From an uncultured Bacteroidales bacterium (GTDB lineage: Bacteria > Bacteroidota > Bacteroidia > Bacteroidales > P3): 64,000 nucleotides of DNA. The DNA lies in NCBI GenBank assembly GCA_905233895.1, contig CAJOFL010000003.1, forward strand, positions 91,243-155,242, in the 5' to 3' direction. How positions within the stretch are numbered: the first letter of the stretch is position 1; the number at the start of each line of letters is the position of its first letter. The notes below the pieces were generated by a model. That model was given only the letters and a program-made list of their open reading frames with translations. It was not told the origin of the DNA and made no database searches. This document shows, one piece after another, positions 44,991 through 53,401 of the stretch. Made by a program: the position numbers and the translations under genes.

Positions 44991-45291
44991 ATATAAAACG
45001 AATTCTTTTAAGCCTATTTATGGCAAAAAACAGAGTGGATGCCAATCTTATGTGAGGAGCGACAGTCACTGTGAGGGAAGAGGGAGCAGATGCCGGTTTG
45101 AGGTTTTATTTCTCAACAAGTTGCACATAATACCTCTGTCCCATGTCTTGAACGGACTAAGTAATCCCAAGACAAGTGGCTATGGCCGTGGAAGGATGCT
45201 TTGACAGAGGCTGGTGAGAGGCTACGGTTGCCATTGGCTAGCTCCTTAGGTTCCGCGAACGTTGCCCTTGACTTTAAAGTATAATTAAAGG
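44991..45291. other. 301-base gap with nested inverted repeats
   Basis: CCTCTGTC (45133-45140) pairs perfectly with GACAGAGG (45203-45210) around an inner GTCTTG/CAAGAC hairpin (45145-45150/45168-45173). A separate TTGAG/CTCAA hairpin lies at 45098-45116. No gene is supported. It may be a structured RNA leader of the FRG gene or part of the retron transcript. Confidence 0.45.
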
Positions 45292-46257
45292 ATGGTAGTA
45301 AATCAGAGCATATTCCCTGATGTTTTTGCAGTGTATGATTTCTTGACCAAGGAGAAGGGGTGGAGCTTTTGTTTTCATACCTCACCGCAGTTTGAGGCTA
45401 TGACGTTATATGATAACAGGATGGCAGCGGCACCAATGCCTATGTCTCCCTTGTTCCGAGGTGAGAGCGAATTCCATGAGAGGTGCCTGCCATCATTGTT
45501 CAGAAGGGAGTGGACTCCGTTGCAGAAATTAGAGAGGCAGATACAATTAGAAGACTTTAGGTTGATACTGCAAGTGAATCCGGAAATCAAGGAGATGGAA
45601 GAGGGGGGCTTGGAGGTCAACTATAATGGGCTGGCACAGCACTACGGCATTGAGACAAATATACTGGATCTGACGAATAGTTTCTTGGTTGCGGCTTTCT
45701 TTGCTACAACGACCTATGACCCGTTGATGGATGTATATCGCCCAATTCTACATACGGTTTCGTGTGGAGTGATATACTTCTTCCCGACAGGTCCCTTCAT
45801 GAACTTTGGATTTGATGCGCCGATATGGCCAATAGGAATGGAAGCATTGCGTAGGCCGGGAGAACAAAGAGGCTATGGTGTGGAGATGGATGATCGGCAT
45901 CGGGACCTAAACAGCTATTCGGTTGCACATTTGTTTCGCTTTTGGCATTCTCCGCAGGCATCAATTGAGATATGGAAGAGAACGCAAGGTAGTGCCGCAT
46001 TGTTCCCGTATGACCCGATGGCAGAGAAGGTGCGGAATATGCGGAAGTATAGAATATATAGTGAAGATGGCTTGAGAATGGCGTTTGACAAGGTTTCTAC
46101 AGAGATGGACATTGAAGAGGCTCGTAAGGAATTGGAGAAGAATGGATGTACCTTCGTCAAGAAGTTGCCGTTTGCATATACAGAGAAGGAGATTGTGTAC
46201 ATCAATGATCTGTTTCGAAAAATGTACCCTGGGCACTTTGAATTAATTGGGTCATAG
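45292..46257 (+). CDS. FRG-domain protein
   Basis: The 321-residue protein carries LFRGESEF with the Phe-Arg-Gly signature at 55-57 and later NYNGLAQHYGIETNILDLTNSFLVAAFFA, the conserved core of FRG-domain proteins (split here as family description). FRG proteins occur in phage-defense and stress neighbourhoods; their chemistry is not settled. It is the last plus-strand gene of the island, before a strong terminator. A structured 301-base stretch separates it from the retron. Confidence 0.8.
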   Translation: MVVNQSIFPDVFAVYDFLTKEKGWSFCFHTSPQFEAMTLYDNRMAAAPMPMSPLFRGESEFHERCLPSLFRREWTPLQKLERQIQLEDFRLILQVNPEIKEMEEGGLEVNYNGLAQHYGIETNILDLTNSFLVAAFFATTTYDPLMDVYRPILHTVSCGVIYFFPTGPFMNFGFDAPIWPIGMEALRRPGEQRGYGVEMDDRHRDLNSYSVAHLFRFWHSPQASIEIWKRTQGSAALFPYDPMAEKVRNMRKYRIYSEDGLRMAFDKVSTEMDIEEARKELEKNGCTFVKKLPFAYTEKEIVYINDLFRKMYPGHFELIGS

Positions 46258-46352
46258 TGAGGGGGCTGAGTTTTGCTGGCTTGAGAGCGCACAAAAGGGA
46301 TTGGATGCAGAGATAATGAGAATATGACGAAGGGAAAGTGAATAGATTAAGC

Positions 46353-46383
46353 GCCTCGGGGGAACCCGGGGCACTTTTGTTTT
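46353..46383 (+). terminator. Rho-independent terminator
   Basis: GCCTCGGG (46353-46360) pairs with CCCGGGGC (46365-46372, one T-G) over a GGAA loop, followed by ACTTTTGTTTTT. It closes the plus-strand island after the FRG gene. Confidence 0.85.
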
Positions 46384-46717
46384 TAGGGGATTTTTGTATA
46401 ATTAAACAATGTTTTGCTTAATTGTAAGTAAATTTGTTTACAATCTGATAAAAAGATGTGAGAATGAAGAAAAATACTTTAAATCAGACGTGTTAATACT
46501 ATATTGGCTCAGCATATGTTACTTTGTAAGTCCTCTAAAATGTAGTAAATTAGTGATAGTGCACGATATTAGGAACAGGAGGGTCGTATCGTCAGACTGA
46601 AAATAGGTATGCGTGTGTAGTCCGGAAGATGACATCAATCCGATGCCAATCCTTATTTCCAACCATTACAATGGAATTAACTAGAGACTATACTCAATGG
46701 TGTCGAAGTTATGAAAC
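46384..46717. other. Gene-free AT-rich region between converging units
   Basis: Short frames exist but none has convincing protein features. The region lies between the plus-strand terminator at 46353 and the minus-strand terminator at 46718; nothing else was recognised. Confidence 0.5.
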
Positions 46718-46742
46718 AAAAAAACCACCCGGTGTGGGTGGT
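46718..46742 (-). terminator. Minus-strand Rho-independent terminator
   Basis: On the minus strand, ACCACCC (from 46742-46736) pairs with GGGTGGT (46730-46724), loop ACACC, followed by a run of T (plus-strand A run 46718-46724). It ends the toxin-antitoxin-chaperone unit. Confidence 0.85.
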
Positions 46743-46777
46743 CGATGGAAATGACTATCGCCAATGGTTGATGAGGT

Positions 46778-47209
46778 CTATTTATTTATCACGAAGTCGT
46801 TCTTAATGATGGTGTGGAAATATATCGGAGGAAGGATAAACCGGTTGAAGGCTGTTCCTTCTGTTTTGCTATGTATAACTCCACGCATTGTCCCGTAGCC
46901 CAGCGAGGCAAATTGAATCAGAATTTGTGCCGGAATGACAATATTGTCATTGCTTTTCATTCTTTCTATTGAGTCGGTGGTTATCTCAAAAAAGCAATCC
47001 AGAATGGACGACATAACCGTTTTTTCTTCCTGGGTCAGATTCACATTTAAGCGGCAACAAAGGGTGTGCAGGCTATCGTTATATGAAAACTGCACCTCGG
47101 TCTGGAACTCCCCTTCGCTATCTTTGAGATTTTTTTCGTTGGTCTCAAAGTTGGCTGTTACAATCTTGGCCAGTCGATATTCTATTTGTATCTGTTTTTG
47201 TTCTTCCAT
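46778..47209 (-). CDS. SecB-like chaperone of a toxin-antitoxin-chaperone module
   Basis: The 143-residue protein is rich in beta strands (RLAKIVTANFETN, FQTEVQFSYND) and ends in ILPPIYFHTIIKNDF, similar in layout to SecB-family proteins that end in a helix carrying hydrophobic residues. It follows the HTH antitoxin by 13 bases and the toxin upstream, the order seen in SecB-like chaperone-dependent TA systems. Such chaperones stabilise the antitoxin. The assignment by context is stronger than by sequence. Confidence 0.6.
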   Translation of the reverse strand: MEEQKQIQIEYRLAKIVTANFETNEKNLKDSEGEFQTEVQFSYNDSLHTLCCRLNVNLTQEEKTVMSSILDCFFEITTDSIERMKSNDNIVIPAQILIQFASLGYGTMRGVIHSKTEGTAFNRFILPPIYFHTIIKNDFVINK

Positions 47210-47222
47210 TTTTTATCCTTTC

Positions 47223-47606
47223 TTATGCTGCGGCTTGGGTAAATCCTGTTGATACACGAGTGATTGCTCTTAATGGTGGTAATGCGACAATCATCTTGGT
47301 GTTATATGGTTCTGCAATACTTATGAGCGTGAGACCGGTTACTGTTTGCAACTTGCAAATAGTGGACAGTGATAGATTTTCCTGTCCTTTGACCAGTTTT
47401 GAGATGTAGGCCGGTGCCACACCCAGCCTCTCGGCAAGCTCCTTTTGAGTAGTTCCGGAGCGGCGTAGGTAGCCGAGGACGCTGATGGCAATATCCTGCG
47501 ACATGCGCATCCATTCTCGGTCTTCCCGGCGTCGACGTGCCTTCTCTTTTGCCTCTTTGCTGCGTGGTTTGGCTATTTCACGCAGTCGGTCGATTGTCTG
47601 TGTCAT
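47223..47606 (-). CDS. XRE-family HTH antitoxin
   Basis: The 127-residue protein has a helix-turn-helix at about 50-100 (TTQKELAERLGVAPAYISK), preceded by a basic N-terminus and followed by a hydrophobic tail (KMIVALPPLRAITRVST) that may be the chaperone-addiction segment known from TAC antitoxins. It lies between the toxin and SecB-like genes on the same strand. It probably represses its own promoter at about 48228. The tail function is inference. Confidence 0.8.
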   Translation of the reverse strand: MTQTIDRLREIAKPRSKEAKEKARRRREDREWMRMSQDIAISVLGYLRRSGTTQKELAERLGVAPAYISKLVKGQENLSLSTICKLQTVTGLTLISIAEPYNTKMIVALPPLRAITRVSTGFTQAAA

Positions 47607-47634
47607 AATTGTTTGTTTTATTGTGTGTTGGTTT

Positions 47635-48180
47635 TTATATATCTTCTTTATCTTTTATTCCGTTTACTTTTAGAAATTGTCGTGTCCTGTCGATGTTTTT
47701 AATTACATGATCTTTTAGTCCTGGCGAGTTTTGTATAGAGTCTGATAATTTTATACCTCCACCTGTTATGATGTATAGGTTCTTTTTTAGTTTAATTGCA
47801 TAAATGCGTAGCATCGAGGGGTTCTCAACGCCGTAGGATTTCATCGGAACATAGTTTAGTTCATATACATATTTACCGTTTAACTCTCGGAAGTGCGAGT
47901 CAAAGTCTGGCTTCTCCCCGTTAGTAGTATTAGTGTTAAGAACGTCAAACAAATCTTACAGCTCTTCTGCTTCTATCCTTACACGTTTTGCGGCATCTTC
48001 TGTGTTGAGTTCAGCACCCCATATTTCTTTGTTGGATAGATATATTTTGTTTTGGTCCATAAAGTTTACAACTTTTTCAATGTCATTCCATTCATCTAGA
48101 AGTCGGTCAAACTCGTTTTCTTCTCCATCCTCATATTGCATGGCATACAAGTGGTTCGGGTATATTTCAATGATTTCCAT
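47635..48180 (-). pseudogene. RelE/HigB-like toxin gene interrupted by one in-frame TAA
   Basis: From 48180 the frame reads MEIIEIYPNHLYAMQYEDGE to AEEL, then a TAA (plus positions 47956-47958), and continues without shift as DLFDVLNTNTTNGEKPDF to 47635 with SMLRIYAIKLKKNLYIITGG, a typical C-terminal end of this toxin family. Joined, it is about 181 residues. The second half alone could start at ATG 47952. The adjacent antitoxin and chaperone genes are intact, so the toxin appears selectively inactivated. Confidence 0.7.
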
Positions 48181-48227
48181 ATTAGTAAATTAACCTATAG
48201 GTTTATTTTGTTCGTTATTTCACGCTG

Positions 48228-48235
48228 CAAATATA
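48228..48235 (-). promoter_or_regulatory. -7 element of the toxin-antitoxin unit
   Basis: The minus strand reads TATATTTG, a full match to the Bacteroides -7 consensus TAnnTTTG, 48 bases before the toxin start. No clear TTTG was seen at -33. Confidence 0.55.
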
Positions 48236-48276
48236 CGAAAAAAAATGATATTGAGCACAGAAATTGAAAAATATGT

Positions 48277-48300
48277 AAAAAAAACAGCAATAATTGCTGT
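48277..48300 (-). terminator. Minus-strand terminator downstream of hipBA
   Basis: On the minus strand ACAGCA pairs with TGCTGT across a five-base loop (plus 48284-48300) and is followed by a T run (plus A run 48277-48284). It would end read-through from hipA before the TA promoter region. Confidence 0.7.
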
Positions 48301-48357
48301 GATGTCCGTCCTGGGCAGGTAACTAAATCAAAGAGAAGCTCAGCCTCAGATTTCAAT

Positions 48358-48408
48358 TTGCACTAAAAAAAGTGCAATTTTATTAAAATATTGCACTAAT
48401 TTTAGTGC
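48358..48408. repeat. Two GCACT/AGTGC inverted repeats, left of hipBA
   Basis: TTGCACT-A6-AGTGCAA (48358-48377) and GCACTAA-TT-TTAGTGC (48393-48408) lie downstream of hipA. The second differs at one base in 18 from a copy at 50228-50245 on the other side of hipBA. They may be operators or cassette borders. Confidence 0.6.
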
Positions 48409-48607
48409 ACAAGTGCTAGGGGCATGTTAAAAAACTATCCGTCTTCGATACGGCCAATTAAAAAAAGAAACTAAAATTGTGAAAAAACATCTAAAAAGGG
48501 GCGTCTTTTTTCTCCTAAATTATTGTTAAAGAGTCGATAGGTGTATTATTAAACCATAGGGGGACGGGGATAGGTATCTATTAAAAATCCCATTTTGATG
48601 ATGAAAT

Positions 48608-48655
48608 TTCGTACAGTAAAACGATATCTTTTCGTTTAACTGTACGAATTTTTTT
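48608..48655 (+). terminator. Strong hairpin with T tail between TA and hipBA units
   Basis: TTCGTACAGT (48608-48617) pairs with ACTGTACGAA (48639-48648), with inner AAACGA/TCGTTT pairing, followed by seven T. The better tail is on the plus strand, but the hairpin lies just beyond hipA and may act in both directions. A direct-repeat copy of TCCTAAATTATTGTTAAA starts at 48513. Confidence 0.65.
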
Positions 48656-48720
48656 ATTTGCAGTTTGAAAGAAGAATGTAATCTCTATACGCCGTGATAT
48701 AAGTACTACCCTCGACAGGT

Positions 48721-49806
48721 CTACCCGATTTCTATAACGGCGGATTTGACTTCATCGATAATCTGGAGGCAGCGCTCGCGGAACATCTTGGTGTTGATGC
48801 CGACTGCGATGAGGTCTTCATCTGTGGGAATGCCGCGGAAGTTGACAGTAGTGGCATGCTCGTTAAGGGTCTGGTCGTTGGTGAGGTCATAGGCGGGGGC
48901 TAGCTCCCAGCGCCCATCACGGCAGAGGAAACTGAAGTTTCGGGCGTGATCGTCGTAGTTGCTCGCATAGTGGTTGAAGACCATGCGGCGGAACTGCTGC
49001 TCTACTGCCTCGGGTGACTGGGTGAGGTATCCCGTCAGCTGCAGAAGGCTGTGGTAATCCATCCTGGGCGGTGTGAGTGGCTCGTTTAGTAGGCCGCTGG
49101 CTGTAGCCATGTGGAGGCGGTTGCCATGTTCATCAATGTCGAAGCGCCTTGTGGCGAAATACTTTCCCTCCATCAGCCGGAATTCGGGAACTTCGACACC
49201 TGCTTTCTGGGCTAGTTCATTGTAGCGGTATTCCTGCTGCCCAATGTCCGTAGGGTCGAAGGTGTGACGGAACTTGACAAGCCAATGTCCGGAGGCATCG
49301 CTGTAGAGGCATTTGGGGCGCACACCGCCCGAGTTGCCGCTGCCGAAAAGCAGCAGGTCTGACCCTTTGTCGGTTCTCTCGGACAGCACTTCGAGGGCAA
49401 GAGTTTGCATCTCGTCGAGCGACAAATCATTTGTTGAGCTTCCTATCTTGCTCTCGGGTATATAGCACAAGGCCCCCATGCCCGAGCTGCCAACGAGACT
49501 CAGGCGCTGTACAGGTGTCAGGCTGCCGTATTCGATGCCTTCACGTCGCAGCACCTTGCGGAGGAGGTATTCGCCATAGCCGCCTGGAAGGCTGTCCTCG
49601 AAAATGCCGAAGTTGCCGCTGAACGGTTGCCAAGGGGCCGAGAAAAGGCCCGGCTTCAGCGGCAGCTGCAGGGGCGATATGGAGAAGCCCTCGCGAAGCC
49701 ACGCATGGTCATACTCAAACTGGCAGCACGAGCGGTTGCCCATCGACAAGGTCCCTACCTTGCGACCGTGATACATCACGCTGACGCTCAAAACATCTTT
49801 AATCAT
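48721..49806 (-). CDS. hipA: HipA family Ser/Thr kinase toxin
   Basis: The 361-residue protein has the HipA N-terminal domain (FEDSLPGGYGEYLL, SLVGSSGMGALCY) and the kinase domain: GSGNSGGVRPK loop (155-165), K178 in LVKF, N283-YDDHAR-N290 with the catalytic Asp, and DLT at 307-309. It is shorter than E. coli HipA (about 440) but all catalytic positions are present. HipA kinases phosphorylate aminoacyl-tRNA synthetases and halt growth. Its start overlaps the hipB stop by four bases. Confidence 0.9.
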   Translation of the reverse strand: MIKDVLSVSVMYHGRKVGTLSMGNRSCCQFEYDHAWLREGFSISPLQLPLKPGLFSAPWQPFSGNFGIFEDSLPGGYGEYLLRKVLRREGIEYGSLTPVQRLSLVGSSGMGALCYIPESKIGSSTNDLSLDEMQTLALEVLSERTDKGSDLLLFGSGNSGGVRPKCLYSDASGHWLVKFRHTFDPTDIGQQEYRYNELAQKAGVEVPEFRLMEGKYFATRRFDIDEHGNRLHMATASGLLNEPLTPPRMDYHSLLQLTGYLTQSPEAVEQQFRRMVFNHYASNYDDHARNFSFLCRDGRWELAPAYDLTNDQTLNEHATTVNFRGIPTDEDLIAVGINTKMFRERCLQIIDEVKSAVIEIG

Positions 49807-50114
49807 ACTCCGCGTTTCCTGGTTTTGTTTTTATTTATTTCCAGCAGCTCTTCCATGGTGTCGTATTTGGGCTCTGATAGCAGCTGCATGACCTCTTCGG
49901 TGTATCCTAGCGCTTTGGCCAGCTTGACATACGACTCGAGCGAGATGGAGTGTTTCAGCTCGAAGCGTTGGATGGTGGATGCCGGCACTCCGCTCATGGC
50001 TGAAAGACTTTTGGTGGAGAGCTTCTTTTCCAATCGGCGTGCCTTCAGGTTATCCGCCATCCGCTTCATTGTCACAGTCAAAGGATATGGATCAAATGTG
50101 TATTCGCTATGCAT
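49803..50114 (-). CDS. hipB: HipB-like XRE antitoxin
   Basis: The 103-residue protein carries an HTH at about 30-75 (LSTKSLSAMSGVPASTIQRF) and a charged C-terminus. It is translationally coupled to hipA (ATGA overlap). It should bind HipA and repress the shared promoter; the region upstream contains near-palindromic ATTATGCATAATA-like words (about 50110-50160) that could be operators. A start further downstream (MKRMADN) is possible. Confidence 0.85.
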   Translation of the reverse strand: MHSEYTFDPYPLTVTMKRMADNLKARRLEKKLSTKSLSAMSGVPASTIQRFELKHSISLESYVKLAKALGYTEEVMQLLSEPKYDTMEELLEINKNKTRKRGV

Positions 50115-50181
50115 AATATGGTGTGTGTATTTCGTTGTTATTATGTATAATGCATAATATGATATGTATTATTTTAGATTA

Positions 50182-50189
50182 CAAAAATA
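50182..50189 (-). promoter_or_regulatory. -7 element of hipBA
   Basis: The minus strand reads TATTTTTG, matching TAnnTTTG, 68 bases before hipB, with a weak CTTG about 20 bases further upstream as -33 candidate. Confidence 0.5.
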
Positions 50190-50227
50190 CACAAATTTTC
50201 CATAATAAACAAGATAATCTTTAAAAA

Positions 50228-50378
50228 GCACTAATTATAGTGCACATATCTAGGTCGGGAAAAGCTAGGGGGGTGATTATGGATATGATCCAAGGACGGG
50301 TGTTCGGGTATCGACATTTTTTGAATGCAGGCAAATTTACGAACGAAAAAAGTGCAATAATTTAACAAAAATTGCACT
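50228..50378. repeat. Two GCACT/AGTGC inverted repeats, right of hipBA
   Basis: GCACTA-ATTA-TAGTGC (50228-50243) and AGTGCAAT-N12-ATTGCACT (50351-50378) mirror the pair at 48358-48408 left of hipBA, in opposite order. They lie upstream of the hipBA promoter. Confidence 0.6.
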
Positions 50379-50623
50379 GAAATTGGGGTGAAAACGTAAG
50401 TTAAAAAGCGTTAATTTGTTTTTTGGAAATTGTGTGTTTTTAACTTAAAAAGAGTTAAAAATAGCCATTTTTGAGGCGAAAATTTGTCCTAAATAATTGT
50501 TAAATAAATAGCTATGAAAATTTTGTTGCTATTGTGTGACTCAAATATCATATAATCTCTATAATTTATTGTGTTGCAATTTAATACAAACGTAAACCGT
50601 TGTCCTGGTGGAACAACCCAAGG

Positions 50624-50647
50624 CACCCTCTAGAGGGTGTTTTTTTT
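50624..50647 (+). terminator. Rho-independent terminator
   Basis: CACCCTC/GAGGGTG form a tight perfect hairpin (50624-50639), followed by eight T. There is no plus-strand gene directly upstream, so it may end a small RNA or transcription entering from the hipBA flank. Confidence 0.8.
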
Positions 50648-50667
50648 ATGTTAAAATTAAACTTTCT

Positions 50668-50699
50668 TTTGGTCGGTTTGGAAAAAGTATGTATTTTTG
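50668..50699 (+). promoter_or_regulatory. Bacteroides-type promoter of the fadD unit
   Basis: TTTG at 50668-50671 (-33) and TATTTTTG at 50692-50699 (-7) are 20 bases apart, matching the sigma-ABfr consensus in sequence and spacing. The start codon follows 20 bases later. Confidence 0.75.
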
Positions 50700-50719
50700 C
50701 AATTTAAATCGAACGAAAT

Positions 50720-52576
50720 ATGGCAGAAATAACACGTATATTCGACCTGCTGGACCACTTGGTGGAACGTTATCCCAAGGACGATATCCTTGCCGGCAAG
50801 GTTAACGGCGAATGGGTAAAGTATTCGTCGCACGATTACTATAAATATGCCCACTATCTGGCCTACGGTCTCTGCGAGATGGGTCTCAAGGAAGGTGACC
50901 GTGTGGTGACCATGAGCGCCAACTGCCCCGAGTGGAACTTTATCGACATGGCCCTCGCCATGAGCGGTCTCATCCATGTACCCATCTACCCCACCCTCTC
51001 GGCCGAGAACTACGCGCATATCCTTCGCCACAGCGAGGCGACAGCCGTATTTGTAAGCACCAAGGTGCTACTCGGCCGCCTGCGCCCCGCATTAGATCAA
51101 TTGGAGTCTCGTCCTCAGGTTTATACTCTTGCCAATATCGAGGGCGAACGGCGCATGCTTGAGATACTCAAAGCTGGTATAGCCAACCGCGACAAGTGGA
51201 TGGGCGAGATCGAACGTCGCAAACGCGAGATAAAACCTGACGACTGGGTCACCATGATCTATACCAGCGGCACCACCGGCCTGCCTAAAGGGGTAATGCT
51301 CAGCCACCGTAACCTCTGCTCCAACTTCCTGGCCCACGCCGAGGTAAACCCCTGCGATAACAAATGCCGCTTCCTCTCGTTCCTGCCGCTCAACCACATC
51401 TACGAGCGCTCCATGAACTACCACTACCAATCCAAAGGCATAAGCATCTACTATGCCGAGAGTATGGGCACCATACAGCAGAACATGCAGGAGATAGAAG
51501 CCGACGGCTTCTGTGCCGTTCCGCGTGTACTGGAGATGGTCTATGACAAACTCTATGCCGCCGGAAAGGACTTCCGCGGTATGCGCAAACGCATCTACGA
51601 CTGGGCCTTCAGTCACGGAAAGCGTTACGACTATACGTTGGTGAAGAAGGTGAGCCTCTTCTACCAGTTGGCGCAGTGGTTCCTTGATAAGGCCGTATAT
51701 AGCAAGTGGCGCGAGAAATTCGGCGGCAAGCGGCTGACGGTCATCACCGGAGGCAGTTCCATCCAACCCAAGATGGTGCGCCTATTCGCCGCCGCCGGCA
51801 TCAACATCTACGAAGGCTACGGTCTATCGGAGACCAGCCCTGTGATCGCGGTCAACGACCCGGCCCACCACCAGGTGAAAATCGGAACCGTAGGACCGAT
51901 ATTAAGCGGCGTGGAGCTCATGTTCGGCGAGGAAGGCGAGATTCTCACACGAGGCCCGCACGTCATGCTCGGCTACTTCAAAGACCCTGAGTATACCGCA
52001 CAGGTAATCGACAAGGACGGCTGGTTCCATACCGGAGATATCGGCGAACTGGTGAACGGCAAATACCTGAAGATAACCGACCGCAAGAAGGACATCTTCA
52101 AACTTTCGGCAGGCAAATATGTCGCACCGCAAATCATCGAGAACATCCTCCGCGACTCGGAGTATATCGAGCAGGTGATGGTCATCGGCGAAAACGAGAA
52201 GCAGGTGGCCGCCATCATAAGCCCCAACTTCAATACGCTCCACTACTGGGCACTGAAATACCACTTACACTACCGCGACAACGTTGAACTCATCTCACTT
52301 CCGCAAACGCAGGACAAATTCCGCAAAGTACTCGACGAGTACAACAAGACCCTCGCGCCGCACGAGCAAGTGAAGCAGTTTCGCCTGGTGCCCGAAGAGT
52401 GGACTCCCTCCAACGGATTTCTCTCCCCCACCCTCAAACTTCGCCGTGCCCCGCTTATGGACAAGTACAAGGACCTCGTGGCCGACATCTACGGAAAGGA
52501 GAAGCCGTCGTCAAACAGTATCTTCTCCGCCTTCAAGAGCGTCGAACTCCCCACAATGCCGTGGGTGAAGAAATGA
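50720..52576 (+). CDS. Long-chain fatty acid--CoA ligase (FadD15-like)
   Basis: The 618-residue ANL enzyme carries MIYTSGTTGLPKGVMLSHRN (A3), YEGYGLSETSP (A5), GWFHTGDIGEL and KITDRKKDIFKLSAGKYVAP (A7-A8). The length and the LSAGKYVAPQ motif fit the long-chain FadD15 group that makes acyl-CoA from free fatty acids. It has its own promoter and is followed by the Wza lipoprotein gene after 24 bases, so it may be co-transcribed with the export gene. It could also serve general lipid metabolism. Confidence 0.88.
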   Translation: MAEITRIFDLLDHLVERYPKDDILAGKVNGEWVKYSSHDYYKYAHYLAYGLCEMGLKEGDRVVTMSANCPEWNFIDMALAMSGLIHVPIYPTLSAENYAHILRHSEATAVFVSTKVLLGRLRPALDQLESRPQVYTLANIEGERRMLEILKAGIANRDKWMGEIERRKREIKPDDWVTMIYTSGTTGLPKGVMLSHRNLCSNFLAHAEVNPCDNKCRFLSFLPLNHIYERSMNYHYQSKGISIYYAESMGTIQQNMQEIEADGFCAVPRVLEMVYDKLYAAGKDFRGMRKRIYDWAFSHGKRYDYTLVKKVSLFYQLAQWFLDKAVYSKWREKFGGKRLTVITGGSSIQPKMVRLFAAAGINIYEGYGLSETSPVIAVNDPAHHQVKIGTVGPILSGVELMFGEEGEILTRGPHVMLGYFKDPEYTAQVIDKDGWFHTGDIGELVNGKYLKITDRKKDIFKLSAGKYVAPQIIENILRDSEYIEQVMVIGENEKQVAAIISPNFNTLHYWALKYHLHYRDNVELISLPQTQDKFRKVLDEYNKTLAPHEQVKQFRLVPEEWTPSNGFLSPTLKLRRAPLMDKYKDLVADIYGKEKPSSNSIFSAFKSVELPTMPWVKK

Positions 52577-52600
52577 TAACTTAAAGATGAGAAATAAAGA

Positions 52601-53401
52601 ATGAAAAAACATTGTTTAATATACCTTTCTACTTTTTGCTTTCTCATTTTAGTTTCGTGCAGCAACACCAAATACAACTATGTTGGTGATGCGCCTCGCG
52701 AAGAAGAGATGGCTGTTACCACCAATTACTCCAGCACCATCCTTCCCGACGACCTGCTCTATATCCACGTTGACAGCAAGACTCCGCAATCCGTGGTATC
52801 GTTCAACCAAGAGACCAACCAGGCGGCAGTCACCCGCAATCCGCAAGTCCACGGCTACACCGTCTCCAACGAAGGCGACATCATATTTCCCATTCTCGGC
52901 CGTATACATGTCGGCGACAAGACCACAGACCAGTTAGCCGCCTATATCGAGGGTCGTCTGGTAGCCGGTCGTTATGTAAAAGACCCGCAGGTGACGGTAC
53001 GCTTGCTTAACTTTCGCGTCACCGTGATTGGCGAAGTTACCCAACCGCAACAGATACACCTCAACGAGTCGCGACTCACAATCTTCGAAGCGCTTGCCAT
53101 CTGTGGCGATGTCACCATGGACGGACTGCGTAACTGCGTTACAATCATCCGCACGGAGGAAGGGATTCATATCGTCGACACTGTCGACCTCACCTCACGT
53201 GAAATCCTCAACTCGCCCTACTACTACCTCCACCAGAACGACGTGGTCTACGTCGAACCCACCAATAAGAAGAAACGCACATCCTGGCGCAACGACGACT
53301 GGCCGCAGTATCTCACTACAGGTGCTGCCGCTGTGCGACTGGGATATACCATCTACTACCGTTACGCCGTGCGTCGCTACCAAGACGACCTCCGCCGATG
53401 A
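52601..53401 (+). CDS. Wza-like polysaccharide export lipoprotein
   Basis: The 266-residue protein has a lipoprotein signal with lipobox LVSC (Cys20), followed by the Poly_export domain (LLYIHVDSKTPQ, GDIIFPILGRIHVGDKTT-like strands) and an SLBB-type region (VTVIGEVTQPQQIH), and ends with a C-terminal helix. Such proteins form the outer-membrane channel for capsule export. A Wzc partner is not in the window. The next gene overlaps it by four bases (ATGA). Confidence 0.88.
   Translation: MKKHCLIYLSTFCFLILVSCSNTKYNYVGDAPREEEMAVTTNYSSTILPDDLLYIHVDSKTPQSVVSFNQETNQAAVTRNPQVHGYTVSNEGDIIFPILGRIHVGDKTTDQLAAYIEGRLVAGRYVKDPQVTVRLLNFRVTVIGEVTQPQQIHLNESRLTIFEALAICGDVTMDGLRNCVTIIRTEEGIHIVDTVDLTSREILNSPYYYLHQNDVVYVEPTNKKKRTSWRNDDWPQYLTTGAAAVRLGYTIYYRYAVRRYQDDLRR

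Larger units (their letters stand above)
50115..50719. other. 605-base gap between divergent hipBA and fadD
   Basis: It contains the hipBA promoter, repeats related to those at 48358-48530, a plus-strand terminator at 50624 and the fadD promoter at 50668. A direct repeat TCCTAAATAATTGTTAAA (50487-50504) matches 48513-48530 at 17 of 18 bases. No gene is supported; the plus-strand terminator without an upstream gene hints at a small transcript between 50250 and 50647. Confidence 0.5.

Noticed and set aside
44983..45204. Possible 73-residue gene after the retron RT
   Set aside because: The composition is unlike its neighbours, no motif is visible, and the stretch is occupied by inverted repeats.
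46409..46600. 63-residue frame between the two island terminators
   Set aside because: No supporting features and no neighbouring operon; length is within chance in AT-rich DNA.
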